DNA from: a virus
DNA: 64,000 nucleotides
Reading direction: 5' to 3' (one strand)
IMG/VR virus record: IMGVR_UViG_3300038454_000106
Span: 37,698-101,697 of that record
The position numbers were made by a program, and so were the translations under genes. Positions within the stretch are counted from its first letter, which is position 1. Each line of letters begins with the position of its first letter. Below are positions 57,062 through 63,579 of the stretch, in pieces. Below the pieces are notes generated by a model. It saw only the letters and a program-made list of their open reading frames with translations. It was not told the origin of the DNA and searched no databases.

Positions 57062-57769
57062 TCAGACCACGGGTCGCTTGATCAACCCTACCTTCTCGAC
57101 CTTGAAGTCCATGAACGTCAGGGCGACGCCGCCATCCGAGGCGGCCTGGCTGATCACCAGCGCTGCCTCTGGGAACATCGCCATCTTGTAGCCCAGGTTC
57201 TCTTGCTCGAGGATCGGCAGCACCATCGACCAGCGGTCACGCGGGCTCGGCACACCGTTCTGCGCCAGCTCGAAGTCGCCAGTGGTGGCGAACACGTTCC
57301 AGCCGTGGCCCTGGGGGTAGTTCTGCATGACCCCCTGCGAGTAGATCTTCTCGCGGTACTCGTACTGCAGGAAGGTCACGCGATCGACGCTGAACAGCGT
57401 CTGCAGACGCACCGGGTTCGACAGCGCGCCTGCACCGTCGGCGAGCACCGGCTGGGTCTGTCCGGTCGGCGGACGCGTGACGCGGACCGCCTTGCACGCG
57501 ATCGTGTAGACCAGCATCGAGAACGCCTGCGGCAGTCCGTTCGGACCCGGGCGTGGGATGTTGGTATCGACACGCGTCATGGTGCGCGTGCCACCGGGGA
57601 TCTGCTGCGAGCGGCCGGCGGAGAACGCCTCGACGGGGGTTCCCTGACCGTTGGAGAGCTGGACCGTGCCGTAGTAGCGGTCATCGATCCAGTCCGCCAG
57701 CTCGATGACGGTTCCGTCCGCGAGGGCGAGAGTTGAGGTTCCTGGGGCTACACCGACAGTTCCAACCAC
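57062..57769 (-). CDS. major capsid protein candidate, 235 aa
   Basis: GTG start after GGAG. Predicted beta sandwich: DDRYYGTVQLSNGQGTPVEA, then GLPQAFSMLVYTIACKAVRV, TLFSVDRVTFLQYEYREKIY and ALTFMDFKVEKVGLI. No signal or anchor. Adjacent to the 167-aa beta protein in one leftward operon, as small and large capsid genes are in sphaerolipovirus-like phages. Confidence 0.55.
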   Translation of the reverse strand: MVGTVGVAPGTSTLALADGTVIELADWIDDRYYGTVQLSNGQGTPVEAFSAGRSQQIPGGTRTMTRVDTNIPRPGPNGLPQAFSMLVYTIACKAVRVTRPPTGQTQPVLADGAGALSNPVRLQTLFSVDRVTFLQYEYREKIYSQGVMQNYPQGHGWNVFATTGDFELAQNGVPSPRDRWSMVLPILEQENLGYKMAMFPEAALVISQAASDGGVALTFMDFKVEKVGLIKRPVV

Positions 57770-57836
57770 GGGTCACTCCTGAAGGAGGTTGCAAGGAGGG
57801 CTCGTGAAACCCTCGGATGGCGCCGTCGGCAGTGGC

Positions 57837-58418
57837 TCAGTGCGCGCTGAAGAGGTTGGCACCGTAGGCGGAAGCGAGACCATGAGGAGCCTGCAGCGTC
57901 GGGCCGGCGAGCATCTGGGCCTGCATGCCCAGCGCGCTGCCACCCCCGAGCAGGTTGATCGGCGGACCGAGCGCAGCCGACTGCGCGACGCCAGCGACAC
58001 CGGGCACCGTGCCGTAGGAGGATGGTGTCGGGATCACGGTCGCGACGCCGAGCCCGCCGTTGAGATAGTTGACCTGCGGAAGGCCAAGCTGATTCACGAC
58101 GGGCACGCCGAACGCGCCCATGAACGAGCCCTTGGTGAGCTTGTTCTCGATGGCACCGACGCCAACGGCGAGAAGTCCACCGAGCACAGCGCCCGCGCCC
58201 GCACCATGCGTGTCCGGTCCCATCGCGTAGAGCACGCCTCCCGAAAGCGCCGCCAGACCAAGTCCGATGTAGAGCGCTTTGTCCGCCACAGAGGGGATGA
58301 ACTTGGATCCGATGTAGCCGGCTGCTGAGGCACCACCACCGATGGCCAGACCCCACAGGGGATTCAGACCGACCGTGCGGCCGAAGTCATCGATACCGAG
58401 CAGGTTGACGTGCGCCAT
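57837..58418 (-). CDS. Gly/Ala-rich multi-pass membrane protein, 193 aa
   Basis: MAHVNLLGIDDFGRTVGLNP, then three to four hydrophobic Gly-rich segments (WGLAIGGGASAAGYIG, YIGLGLAALSGGVLYAMG, GAVLGGLLAVGVGAIE) and a Gly/Ala-rich tail. GAGGAG upstream. Probably the main protein of a virion internal membrane; inference from position. Confidence 0.6.
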   Translation of the reverse strand: MAHVNLLGIDDFGRTVGLNPLWGLAIGGGASAAGYIGSKFIPSVADKALYIGLGLAALSGGVLYAMGPDTHGAGAGAVLGGLLAVGVGAIENKLTKGSFMGAFGVPVVNQLGLPQVNYLNGGLGVATVIPTPSSYGTVPGVAGVAQSAALGPPINLLGGGSALGMQAQMLAGPTLQAPHGLASAYGANLFSAH

Positions 58419-58447
58419 GACTTTGAATTGCTCCTCTGGTGGGCGGC

Positions 58448-58618
58448 CTAGCAGCGACCCTCGAACTTGCGACCGTTCCTGTGATCAGGAGACTTTGGCA
58501 CCACACACACCTTCACGCGTTGACGAGTACGGGGATTGAAGGTGCACCAGCACGTGCCGATCGGTTTCTCATCTGGTTGATAGGCGGAGAGCGACTTGTC
58601 GCGTCGCCGACGCGGCAT
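58448..58618 (-). CDS. basic Cys protein, 56 aa
   Basis: MPRRRRDKSLSAYQPDEKPI, then CWCTF and a basic end. Starts on the upstream stop (TGATG). Unknown; similar in style to the other Cys/Arg peptides. Confidence 0.6.
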   Translation of the reverse strand: MPRRRRDKSLSAYQPDEKPIGTCWCTFNPRTRQRVKVCVVPKSPDHRNGRKFEGRC

Positions 58619-59193
58619 CAAGAACCTCGAGACCACGTCCAGCCCGGGGACTGCACGGAGGTGAACGGGTACATATCGGCGGCTTGTGCGCGAGCACCGA
58701 CCATGCCTCCGATGCGATCGTCGATGAGGTGACGGGAAAGCGCCACCGGAGCATAGGCGATCGGAGTCATGGCCGCCGCTGCCGACGCTGCTGGATTGAG
58801 CACCGGCGGGAACACCTTGGCACCTTGGGTGACCGCCCGCATCGAGATCGCGAGGGCGGCTTGCTCTTGGCGATTGAACTGCGGTGCATTGGCCGTCGGG
58901 ATCGCCATCGAGGTCTGGTCACCATAGAGACCCGACATTCCGCTCCGGCGCAGGGCGGCCTTCATGCGCTGCTTGGCGGCCCAGAGCTTGATGCGCTCGA
59001 TGACGCCGACAGGGCGATCGCCAAACCCGCCACTCTGCAGCGCGTCCTGAACCCGAGGTTGCCAGATCGCCGTGAATCGCGCAGCGACCTCCTGCGCATT
59101 CATCACGGGCTGGTATCCCGGAATGGCCGTGAGGACACCCGTATACATGACCGCGTCGGGTCGAATCAGGTGCAGCTCCTCACCATGGCGCAT
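58618..59193 (-). CDS. helical protein, 191 aa
   Basis: The start MRHGEELHLIRPDAV at 59193 is fixed by the promoter 7 nt upstream. Mostly helical with an Ala-rich segment (LNPAASAAAAMTPIAY). First gene of the leftward capsid operon (59193 to 55308). Could be a scaffold or assembly protein. Unknown. Confidence 0.6.
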   Translation of the reverse strand: MRHGEELHLIRPDAVMYTGVLTAIPGYQPVMNAQEVAARFTAIWQPRVQDALQSGGFGDRPVGVIERIKLWAAKQRMKAALRRSGMSGLYGDQTSMAIPTANAPQFNRQEQAALAISMRAVTQGAKVFPPVLNPAASAAAAMTPIAYAPVALSRHLIDDRIGGMVGARAQAADMYPFTSVQSPGWTWSRGS

Positions 59194-59200
59194 GGCGATC

Positions 59201-59229
59201 ACTCTAGGAGTGTCTGCTCAGTAGTTCAA
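59201..59229 (-). promoter_or_regulatory. promoter of the capsid operon (TTGAAC-17-TAGAGT)
   Basis: -35 TTGAAC (59224-59229), 17-nt spacer, -10 TAGAGT (59201-59206), then 7 nt to the ATG at 59193. The clearest complete promoter of the leaderless class. Confidence 0.7.
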
Positions 59230-59257
59230 CACTCGTCGTGAGTACCGTTGCCGTCCC

Positions 59258-59304
59258 GAGCAAGCTAGTGATGCAACGGCTGTCAAAGCATGCCAAGCTT
59301 GCTC
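59258..59304. promoter_or_regulatory. inverted repeat upstream of the excisionase-like gene
   Basis: GAGCAAGCT (59258-59266) and AGCTTGCTC (59296-59304) are perfect complements; the second ends 1 nt before the GTG at 59306. Candidate operator between the capsid operon and the regulator. Confidence 0.55.
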
Positions 59305-59305
59305 A

Positions 59306-59491
59306 GTGAAGCTCTACCGACTCGATGAAGTCGCCGCCCAGCTCGGTGTCTCGGTAACTACGATCCGCCGATTGCTCGCGTGCGGGAAGCTCGCGCACGT
59401 GCGAGTTGGCGGTCAGAACCGGATCCGCGATGTCGACGTGGCCGCCTTCATCACAACCAACACTTCGAGTGCGCCACGAGTCCGGCGCTAG
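59306..59491 (+). CDS. excisionase/MerR-type HTH protein, 61 aa
   Basis: MKLYRLDEVAAQLGVSVTTI, then RRLLACGKLAHVRVGGQNRI is the standard helix-turn-helix-wing of the excisionase family. Probably a regulator of the divergent capsid operon. An Xis role for one of the recombinases is also possible. Confidence 0.85.
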   Translation: MKLYRLDEVAAQLGVSVTTIRRLLACGKLAHVRVGGQNRIRDVDVAAFITTNTSSAPRVRR

Positions 59492-59796
59492 AGCTTGCGC
59501 CAGACGCTGAAGGCGAGGAGGGCTGCACCCGCGAGGCCGAGATACCATCGGTTCTCGTAGAGCCAGCCTCCGGCGCGAAACCAGTCGGTGACGCCGTCGA
59601 TCTGTCCACTGGTACGGAGCTGCTCGACCTGCTGCGGTCCCAGCGTGCTGCGAGCGGAGTTGACCATGACGTACCCGAGTCCGTTCATGGCCTGCTGCCA
59701 GGCGGCCGACGACGGCACGAACCGGTTGAGCCTCGGGTTGAGATTCGGATCCGACGAGAACTGCCAGGTTGGGATGATGCCGAACGGCCCGTTCAT
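59488..59796 (-). CDS. tail-anchored protein, 102 aa
   Basis: The start MNGPFGIIPTWQFSSDPNLN at 59796 follows GAAAGG. C-terminal anchor WYLGLAGAALLAFSVW, then RKL. Overlaps the HTH gene tail to tail by 4 nt. Possible virion membrane protein. Confidence 0.6.
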   Translation of the reverse strand: MNGPFGIIPTWQFSSDPNLNPRLNRFVPSSAAWQQAMNGLGYVMVNSARSTLGPQQVEQLRTSGQIDGVTDWFRAGGWLYENRWYLGLAGAALLAFSVWRKL

Positions 59797-59797
59797 A

Positions 59798-60031
59798 CTA
59801 GGGAGCCTTTCGGACGTGGTGTGGCAACGTTGCATAGTACTTGCCACCGACCGTGACGACGACGACCTGGCTGCCGTCGATGCTGCGCGTCCCGACGCGA
59901 CGCCCACACAGCCTCTTGGACGACATGATCAACTCCCAGCGCTCCGACGAGCTGCCACGCCAGTTGCGCTTTCCCTCATACTCGTAGATGTAGCCATCGC
60001 CGAGACACACGCGACCGCTTCGCTTCACCAT
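59798..60031 (-). CDS. hypothetical beta protein, 77 aa
   Basis: MVKRSGRVCLGDGYIYEYEG, then strands ending TVGGKYYATLPHHVRKAP. GGGAGCAGGAG upstream. Unknown. Confidence 0.55.
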   Translation of the reverse strand: MVKRSGRVCLGDGYIYEYEGKRNWRGSSSERWELIMSSKRLCGRRVGTRSIDGSQVVVVTVGGKYYATLPHHVRKAP

Positions 60032-60216
60032 GGACTCCTGCTCCCTGTGAGTTGCTTCTGAGACCGCAGGGTCATCCACAACGAGATGCCCGCGCCCAGC
60101 AAGGCAACGATGGAGATGCCGAATGAAAAGCCCGCTAGGTTCCACTTCGCGACCGGCCTGACCGACTTGGGTCGCCGCTTGAGGTTGACGGTCTCGCGTT
60201 CAGAGGTCTCGGCCAT
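60025..60216 (-). CDS. membrane protein, 63 aa
   Basis: MAETSERETVNLKRRPKSVR, then one membrane segment (AGFSFGISIVALLGAGISLW) and a short tail. Overlaps the next gene's start by 7 nt. Unknown virion-type component. Confidence 0.55.
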   Translation of the reverse strand: MAETSERETVNLKRRPKSVRPVAKWNLAGFSFGISIVALLGAGISLWMTLRSQKQLTGSRSPW

Positions 60217-60223
60217 GGTCGCC

Positions 60224-60478
60224 TCACTTCTTTGGCTTGCCGTAGCCTTCCCAGAACGCGACGGCGGGCGTGATGATCGGAAATACGTAGCCGAGCACAA
60301 ACCATCCGACGCCCCACCCGACGGACCCGTTGTTGCGATGGTAACCGTGGTAGCCGGACACGAGCCCGGAGACGGTACCGACGACACCCCAGAAGCTCAG
60401 GCCAGGGATCGTCAAGCCGAGCTGGGAGTCGCCGACCATTCGGGAACTAGGACGTGGATAAGGCATCATGTGCGGCAT
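60224..60478 (-). CDS. membrane protein, 84 aa
   Basis: Two hydrophobic segments (FWGVVGTVSGLVSGYHGYH and VGWFVLGYVFPIITPAVAFW), His/Gly/Tyr-rich loop, basic end. Unknown. Confidence 0.55.
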   Translation of the reverse strand: MPHMMPYPRPSSRMVGDSQLGLTIPGLSFWGVVGTVSGLVSGYHGYHRNNGSVGWGVGWFVLGYVFPIITPAVAFWEGYGKPKK

Positions 60479-60487
60479 GCTTGCCCC

Positions 60488-61168
60488 TCAGGCATCGAAG
60501 TCAGCGTGCTTGGCGTAGGGGGCCTCGAGCCCGAACCGTCGGCCCGGGAGAGTCGAGTCGAGGGCGACCCACTTTGTCGGTGCGTACTTCGGCAAACCCG
60601 CCATCACGTAGATATGGGACCAGTCCCCTCGCTTTGAGGTCGCCGTGACTCGAAGCCGGGGCTCGATGCCGTTCAAGGAGAGTAGCGTGGCCAGCAGAAT
60701 CGACTGATCATCGCAGTCCCCTGCGCCCATGGACCACGTGTTCCAGCCCGTCTGATAGTAGTCGATGGAATCCTTGGGCCCGTTGCGGCCATGCTTGATC
60801 GGCGCGACGTCGCCGGAGTAGCGGACCCGAGCCTTGACCGCGTTGTAGATGGCTTTCGCCTCGCACAGCCCGTCTCGCTCGGGACACGCCCGAACAGCAT
60901 CGGCGGCGATCGACTTCATCCTCGGATCTGATACTGACTTGAAGACCTGATCTTGGATGATCCCGATCCGCTCCTGGATCGACATTCGGTGAGTGCGGAA
61001 GAGTTGAGTCATGCCGTTGCCAGCATGCGTCACCTGCACCGGATTCGGACGCGGCATTGGACCAGGCGCGTAGTAGCCGAGTGGGGATCGTCCCTTCCAT
61101 GCCCACGCCAACGCCCCTAGCGCGGCAATACCGCCCACGCCAAGGAGCACCTTGGTCGAGGTCTTCAC
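60488..61168 (-). CDS. transglutaminase-fold cysteine protease-like protein, 226 aa
   Basis: N-terminal anchor (TKVLLGVGGIAALGALAWAW). Transglutaminase-like core with the Cys-His-Asp triad: GAGDCDDQSILLATLLSLNG, WSHIYVM and WVALDST. It probably cleaves or cross-links a protein, perhaps in capsid maturation or entry. The GTG start is 6 nt after a TAGCGT box. Confidence 0.75.
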   Translation of the reverse strand: MKTSTKVLLGVGGIAALGALAWAWKGRSPLGYYAPGPMPRPNPVQVTHAGNGMTQLFRTHRMSIQERIGIIQDQVFKSVSDPRMKSIAADAVRACPERDGLCEAKAIYNAVKARVRYSGDVAPIKHGRNGPKDSIDYYQTGWNTWSMGAGDCDDQSILLATLLSLNGIEPRLRVTATSKRGDWSHIYVMAGLPKYAPTKWVALDSTLPGRRFGLEAPYAKHADFDA

Positions 61169-61174
61169 GAGTCC

Positions 61175-61180
61175 ACGCTA
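61175..61180 (-). promoter_or_regulatory. -10 box TAGCGT, leaderless-type
   Basis: TAGCGT-GGACTC-GTG before the transglutaminase-fold gene. GCGTTGACG lies 8 nt upstream, and a second GTTGAC at 61213 points the other way. Confidence 0.5.
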
Positions 61181-61255
61181 GCACGAGACGTCAACGCAAC
61201 TCGAGCAAACGTGTTGACTAGCGGAGCGCTGGTGTTCTATGCGACCCTCTCCGGC

Positions 61256-61846
61256 ATGCTCCAGGCATTCATGATCCCGTCCCCGCGCATGCTTGGATGG
61301 CATGGTGCTGGGCTTGGCGCCGCCAATGCCAACGTCAAGGCGATGCAGCAGGCGCTCGCGGCCTATGCAACGGCCACCAACTACCCGCTCGCGAACCCGG
61401 GCGCGATTGACGGCTTCATCGGCCCACGGACTCGTGATGCCGTCCTCGCGGTCTTGCCTCGTCTGCCCAAGCTGCCAAGTGCGGTCAAGTCACTCCTGCA
61501 GTATGGAGCCATGGTTGCGGTGATCCCCGAGGTGGCGAAGCATCTCGACGACCTGATCGTGTCCTACGCCTCCGAGATCACCACAGCGCTCAAGCTGCTC
61601 CAGGTAGTGCAGACGCCAGCGACGCCAGGGACACCCACGGGTGCAGGCACGACGGCGACGCCTGTCGTCCCTGCTACTCCGGCCCCTGGGGCAAGCTTGC
61701 CGGCCGTCCCGACGCCAGCCGCAGGCCTACCAGCGACCGGCGCTCTGCCGGCCCCGGCCTGGTACAAGACAGGTCCTGGGATGGCCGCGCTCGGCGTCGG
61801 AGCCACTGCCGTCATGGCAAGCGCGATCCTCCTGGCGACGAGGTGA
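61256..61846 (+). CDS. peptidoglycan-binding-like tail-anchored protein, 196 aa
   Basis: Starts MLQAFMIPSPRMLGWHGAGL at 61256 (start uncertain; ATG 61271 and GTG 61211 also fit). PG_binding_1-like AIDGFIGPRTRDAVLAVLPR, Pro/Thr/Ala-rich linker, anchor GMAALGVGATAVMASAILLA. Same plan as the 40875 protein. Confidence 0.65.
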   Translation: MLQAFMIPSPRMLGWHGAGLGAANANVKAMQQALAAYATATNYPLANPGAIDGFIGPRTRDAVLAVLPRLPKLPSAVKSLLQYGAMVAVIPEVAKHLDDLIVSYASEITTALKLLQVVQTPATPGTPTGAGTTATPVVPATPAPGASLPAVPTPAAGLPATGALPAPAWYKTGPGMAALGVGATAVMASAILLATR

Positions 61847-61849
61847 TCC

Positions 61850-62155
61850 GTGCTGGGCTATGACTGCTTTCCGGGCGTCGCGGGTGGCTGTTCCCAACGA
61901 GGGCTCGGCGACACCAAGGACGAGATCAACAATTGGCTCAAGACCGTCCCTGTGGTTGGCTCGGCGCTGCAGTCCGGGCTCGACAAGCTCGTCACCTACA
62001 TCAAGTCGGAAGCCGAGACCGGCGCCAAGCAAGCCATCCCCCAGATCCGGAGTGAGGTCCGCGACGAGGTGAAGCCCTATATCATCGCAGCGGTGGGGCT
62101 GTCCGCCGTTGCAGCCGCCATCGGGATCACTGCCCTGGTGCGAAGGAAGGGCTGA
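61850..62155 (+). CDS. amphipathic tail-anchored protein, 101 aa
   Basis: GTG start, MLGYDCFPGVAGGCSQRGLG. Long amphipathic helix then anchor AAVGLSAVAAAIGITALVRR. Resembles virion membrane or vertex-base proteins. Co-transcribed with 61256. Confidence 0.6.
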   Translation: MLGYDCFPGVAGGCSQRGLGDTKDEINNWLKTVPVVGSALQSGLDKLVTYIKSEAETGAKQAIPQIRSEVRDEVKPYIIAAVGLSAVAAAIGITALVRRKG

Positions 62156-62159
62156 GGCC

Positions 62160-62417
62160 ATGCCACGGATCTGGTGCGAGGAGCAACTCGCTTCCAAGAA
62201 AGCCATCGATCCTGGCTCGTATCGCTGGATCCGGAGGGGACGAGCCCGGCTGCTGGTCATCTGCCCCAGGGGTCATTGGCATCCGAGGCGAAAGCCTGGC
62301 AAGCAGTGCGACGTCAGGCTCCGTGCATACAAGAAATATGTGGACCGTGGCGGGCGATGTCGCGTCTACGAGCGCCGAGTGAGCAAGGACTCGCCTTTCT
62401 TCTCGCGCCATCGCTGA
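62160..62417 (+). CDS. basic Cys protein, 85 aa
   Basis: MPRIWCEEQLASKKAIDPGS, strongly basic, four Cys (ICPRG, QCDVR, RCRVY). Likely nucleic-acid binding. Third gene after 61256. Confidence 0.6.
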   Translation: MPRIWCEEQLASKKAIDPGSYRWIRRGRARLLVICPRGHWHPRRKPGKQCDVRLRAYKKYVDRGGRCRVYERRVSKDSPFFSRHR

Positions 62418-62430
62418 CATCGCTGACTCG

Positions 62431-62436
62431 TAGGGT
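62431..62436 (+). promoter_or_regulatory. -10 box TAGGGT, leaderless-type
   Basis: TAGGGT-GGCTCGC-ATG before the gene at 62444. Confidence 0.6.
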
Positions 62437-62443
62437 GGCTCGC

Positions 62444-62704
62444 ATGACGCGAGAGACGTCGAGGACCGCCGCTGACTCGATTCAGCCTGACACGCAGCGC
62501 CTCCGTCGGCTCGTCTTTACCGCACTCAGGGCAAAGGGGAGCCATGGGATGACCTGCGACGAGGTGGAGGTGATCTGCAAGCTGCGCCACCAGACGGCGA
62601 GCGCGCGGATCCGCGAGTTGTTCGTCCAGTCGCGCATCAAGGACTCTGGCCAGAGACGGCTCACGCGCAGCAACCGGACCGCGATCGTATGGGTAGTGCG
62701 ATGA
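62444..62704 (+). CDS. winged-helix-like protein, 86 aa
   Basis: RLVFTALRAKGSHGMTCDEV, then ICKLRHQTASARIRELFVQS has the spacing of a winged HTH with a recognition helix. Probably DNA-binding, possibly a late regulator. Stop overlaps the next ATG (ATGA). Confidence 0.65.
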   Translation: MTRETSRTAADSIQPDTQRLRRLVFTALRAKGSHGMTCDEVEVICKLRHQTASARIRELFVQSRIKDSGQRRLTRSNRTAIVWVVR

Positions 62705-62811
62705 GACTCCTTGGCTACGTAGTGGCGGCGCTCGCCGTCACCGTTGCCGTGGTCGGCTGTGCGGTGTCATATCAGGCACTGCGCAGGAAGGACGATCGAG
62801 ACGTCAACTGA
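62701..62811 (+). CDS. small lipoprotein/membrane peptide, 36 aa
   Basis: MRLLGYVVAALAVTVAVVGC is a signal with lipobox VVGC, or a single membrane helix, followed by a charged tail (LRRKDDRDVN). Coupled to the upstream gene by ATGA. Unknown. Confidence 0.6.
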   Translation: MRLLGYVVAALAVTVAVVGCAVSYQALRRKDDRDVN

Positions 62812-62816
62812 CGTGA

Positions 62817-62822
62817 TACCGT
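62817..62822 (+). promoter_or_regulatory. -10 box TACCGT, leaderless-type
   Basis: TACCGT-TGCTGCC-ATG before the gene at 62830. GACGTCAACTGACG lies immediately upstream. Confidence 0.6.
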
Positions 62823-62829
62823 TGCTGCC

Positions 62830-63567
62830 ATGGTCATCCCCAAGCGAGTAGGGGTCGCGCCAGGCACGACGACTCTGCATCTGGGCGCCCCACCGAGCAA
62901 AGGGGAGAGCTGCATCTACTACGGTCCCGTGAACACGATGGGCTCCTTCGGGCCTCTCACCTCGTATTCGAGGAACGTGTCTCCGGCCATGCCATCGGCG
63001 GCCAGTGCACCCCTGGGACCCGGCAATCCATACGGCTCGGAAGCGGAATTCAAGGGTGGACTCGGCTACATCATCACGCCGACGGGCTACACGCCAGGCC
63101 GGGTGCCCTGGGAGGTCGTAGGGCTCTACACCGACTCGAAGGGCCGCCGCGGCTGCGATCCGCAACACAACGAGCGTGGTGAAGCTGGCTTCTACTACGA
63201 TACCCAGCTCGGTGGGCTCGGTCGGGGCATGCCCACGGATGCACAGATGTCGGTCCAGCATGGCTGGACGCCGACGTTTGGGCCCGGGTACATGCCCGTC
63301 GTCGACCAGATGGTACCGACGGCCGATGGGAGGCTTCTGCCGTTGCCATGGGTCCCACCGGACGGATGGAATCCGGCTGGCCGATCGGGGCCCGCCTCGG
63401 CTTGGGGCCGCAAGCCATCGGGTCTTGGCGAGTTGACCGAGGAGGAGATCCGGGCCAACGCCGACCGCATGTACAAGCTCGCGCTGTACGGTACCGTGGG
63501 CGGGCTTGCGCTCGGGGCCATCACCCTGATCGTGACGCTCGCCCGAAAGTCGTCGTCGTCGTCTTGA
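62830..63567 (+). CDS. tail-anchored protein, 245 aa
   Basis: MVIPKRVGVAPGTTTLHLGA; Gly/Pro/Tyr-rich soluble domain of about 200 residues and C-terminal anchor LALYGTVGGLALGAITLIVT, then LARK and a Ser run. Probable virion membrane-associated protein. Unknown family. Confidence 0.6.
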   Translation: MVIPKRVGVAPGTTTLHLGAPPSKGESCIYYGPVNTMGSFGPLTSYSRNVSPAMPSAASAPLGPGNPYGSEAEFKGGLGYIITPTGYTPGRVPWEVVGLYTDSKGRRGCDPQHNERGEAGFYYDTQLGGLGRGMPTDAQMSVQHGWTPTFGPGYMPVVDQMVPTADGRLLPLPWVPPDGWNPAGRSGPASAWGRKPSGLGELTEEEIRANADRMYKLALYGTVGGLALGAITLIVTLARKSSSSS

Positions 63568-63579
63568 GACGAGGCCGCT

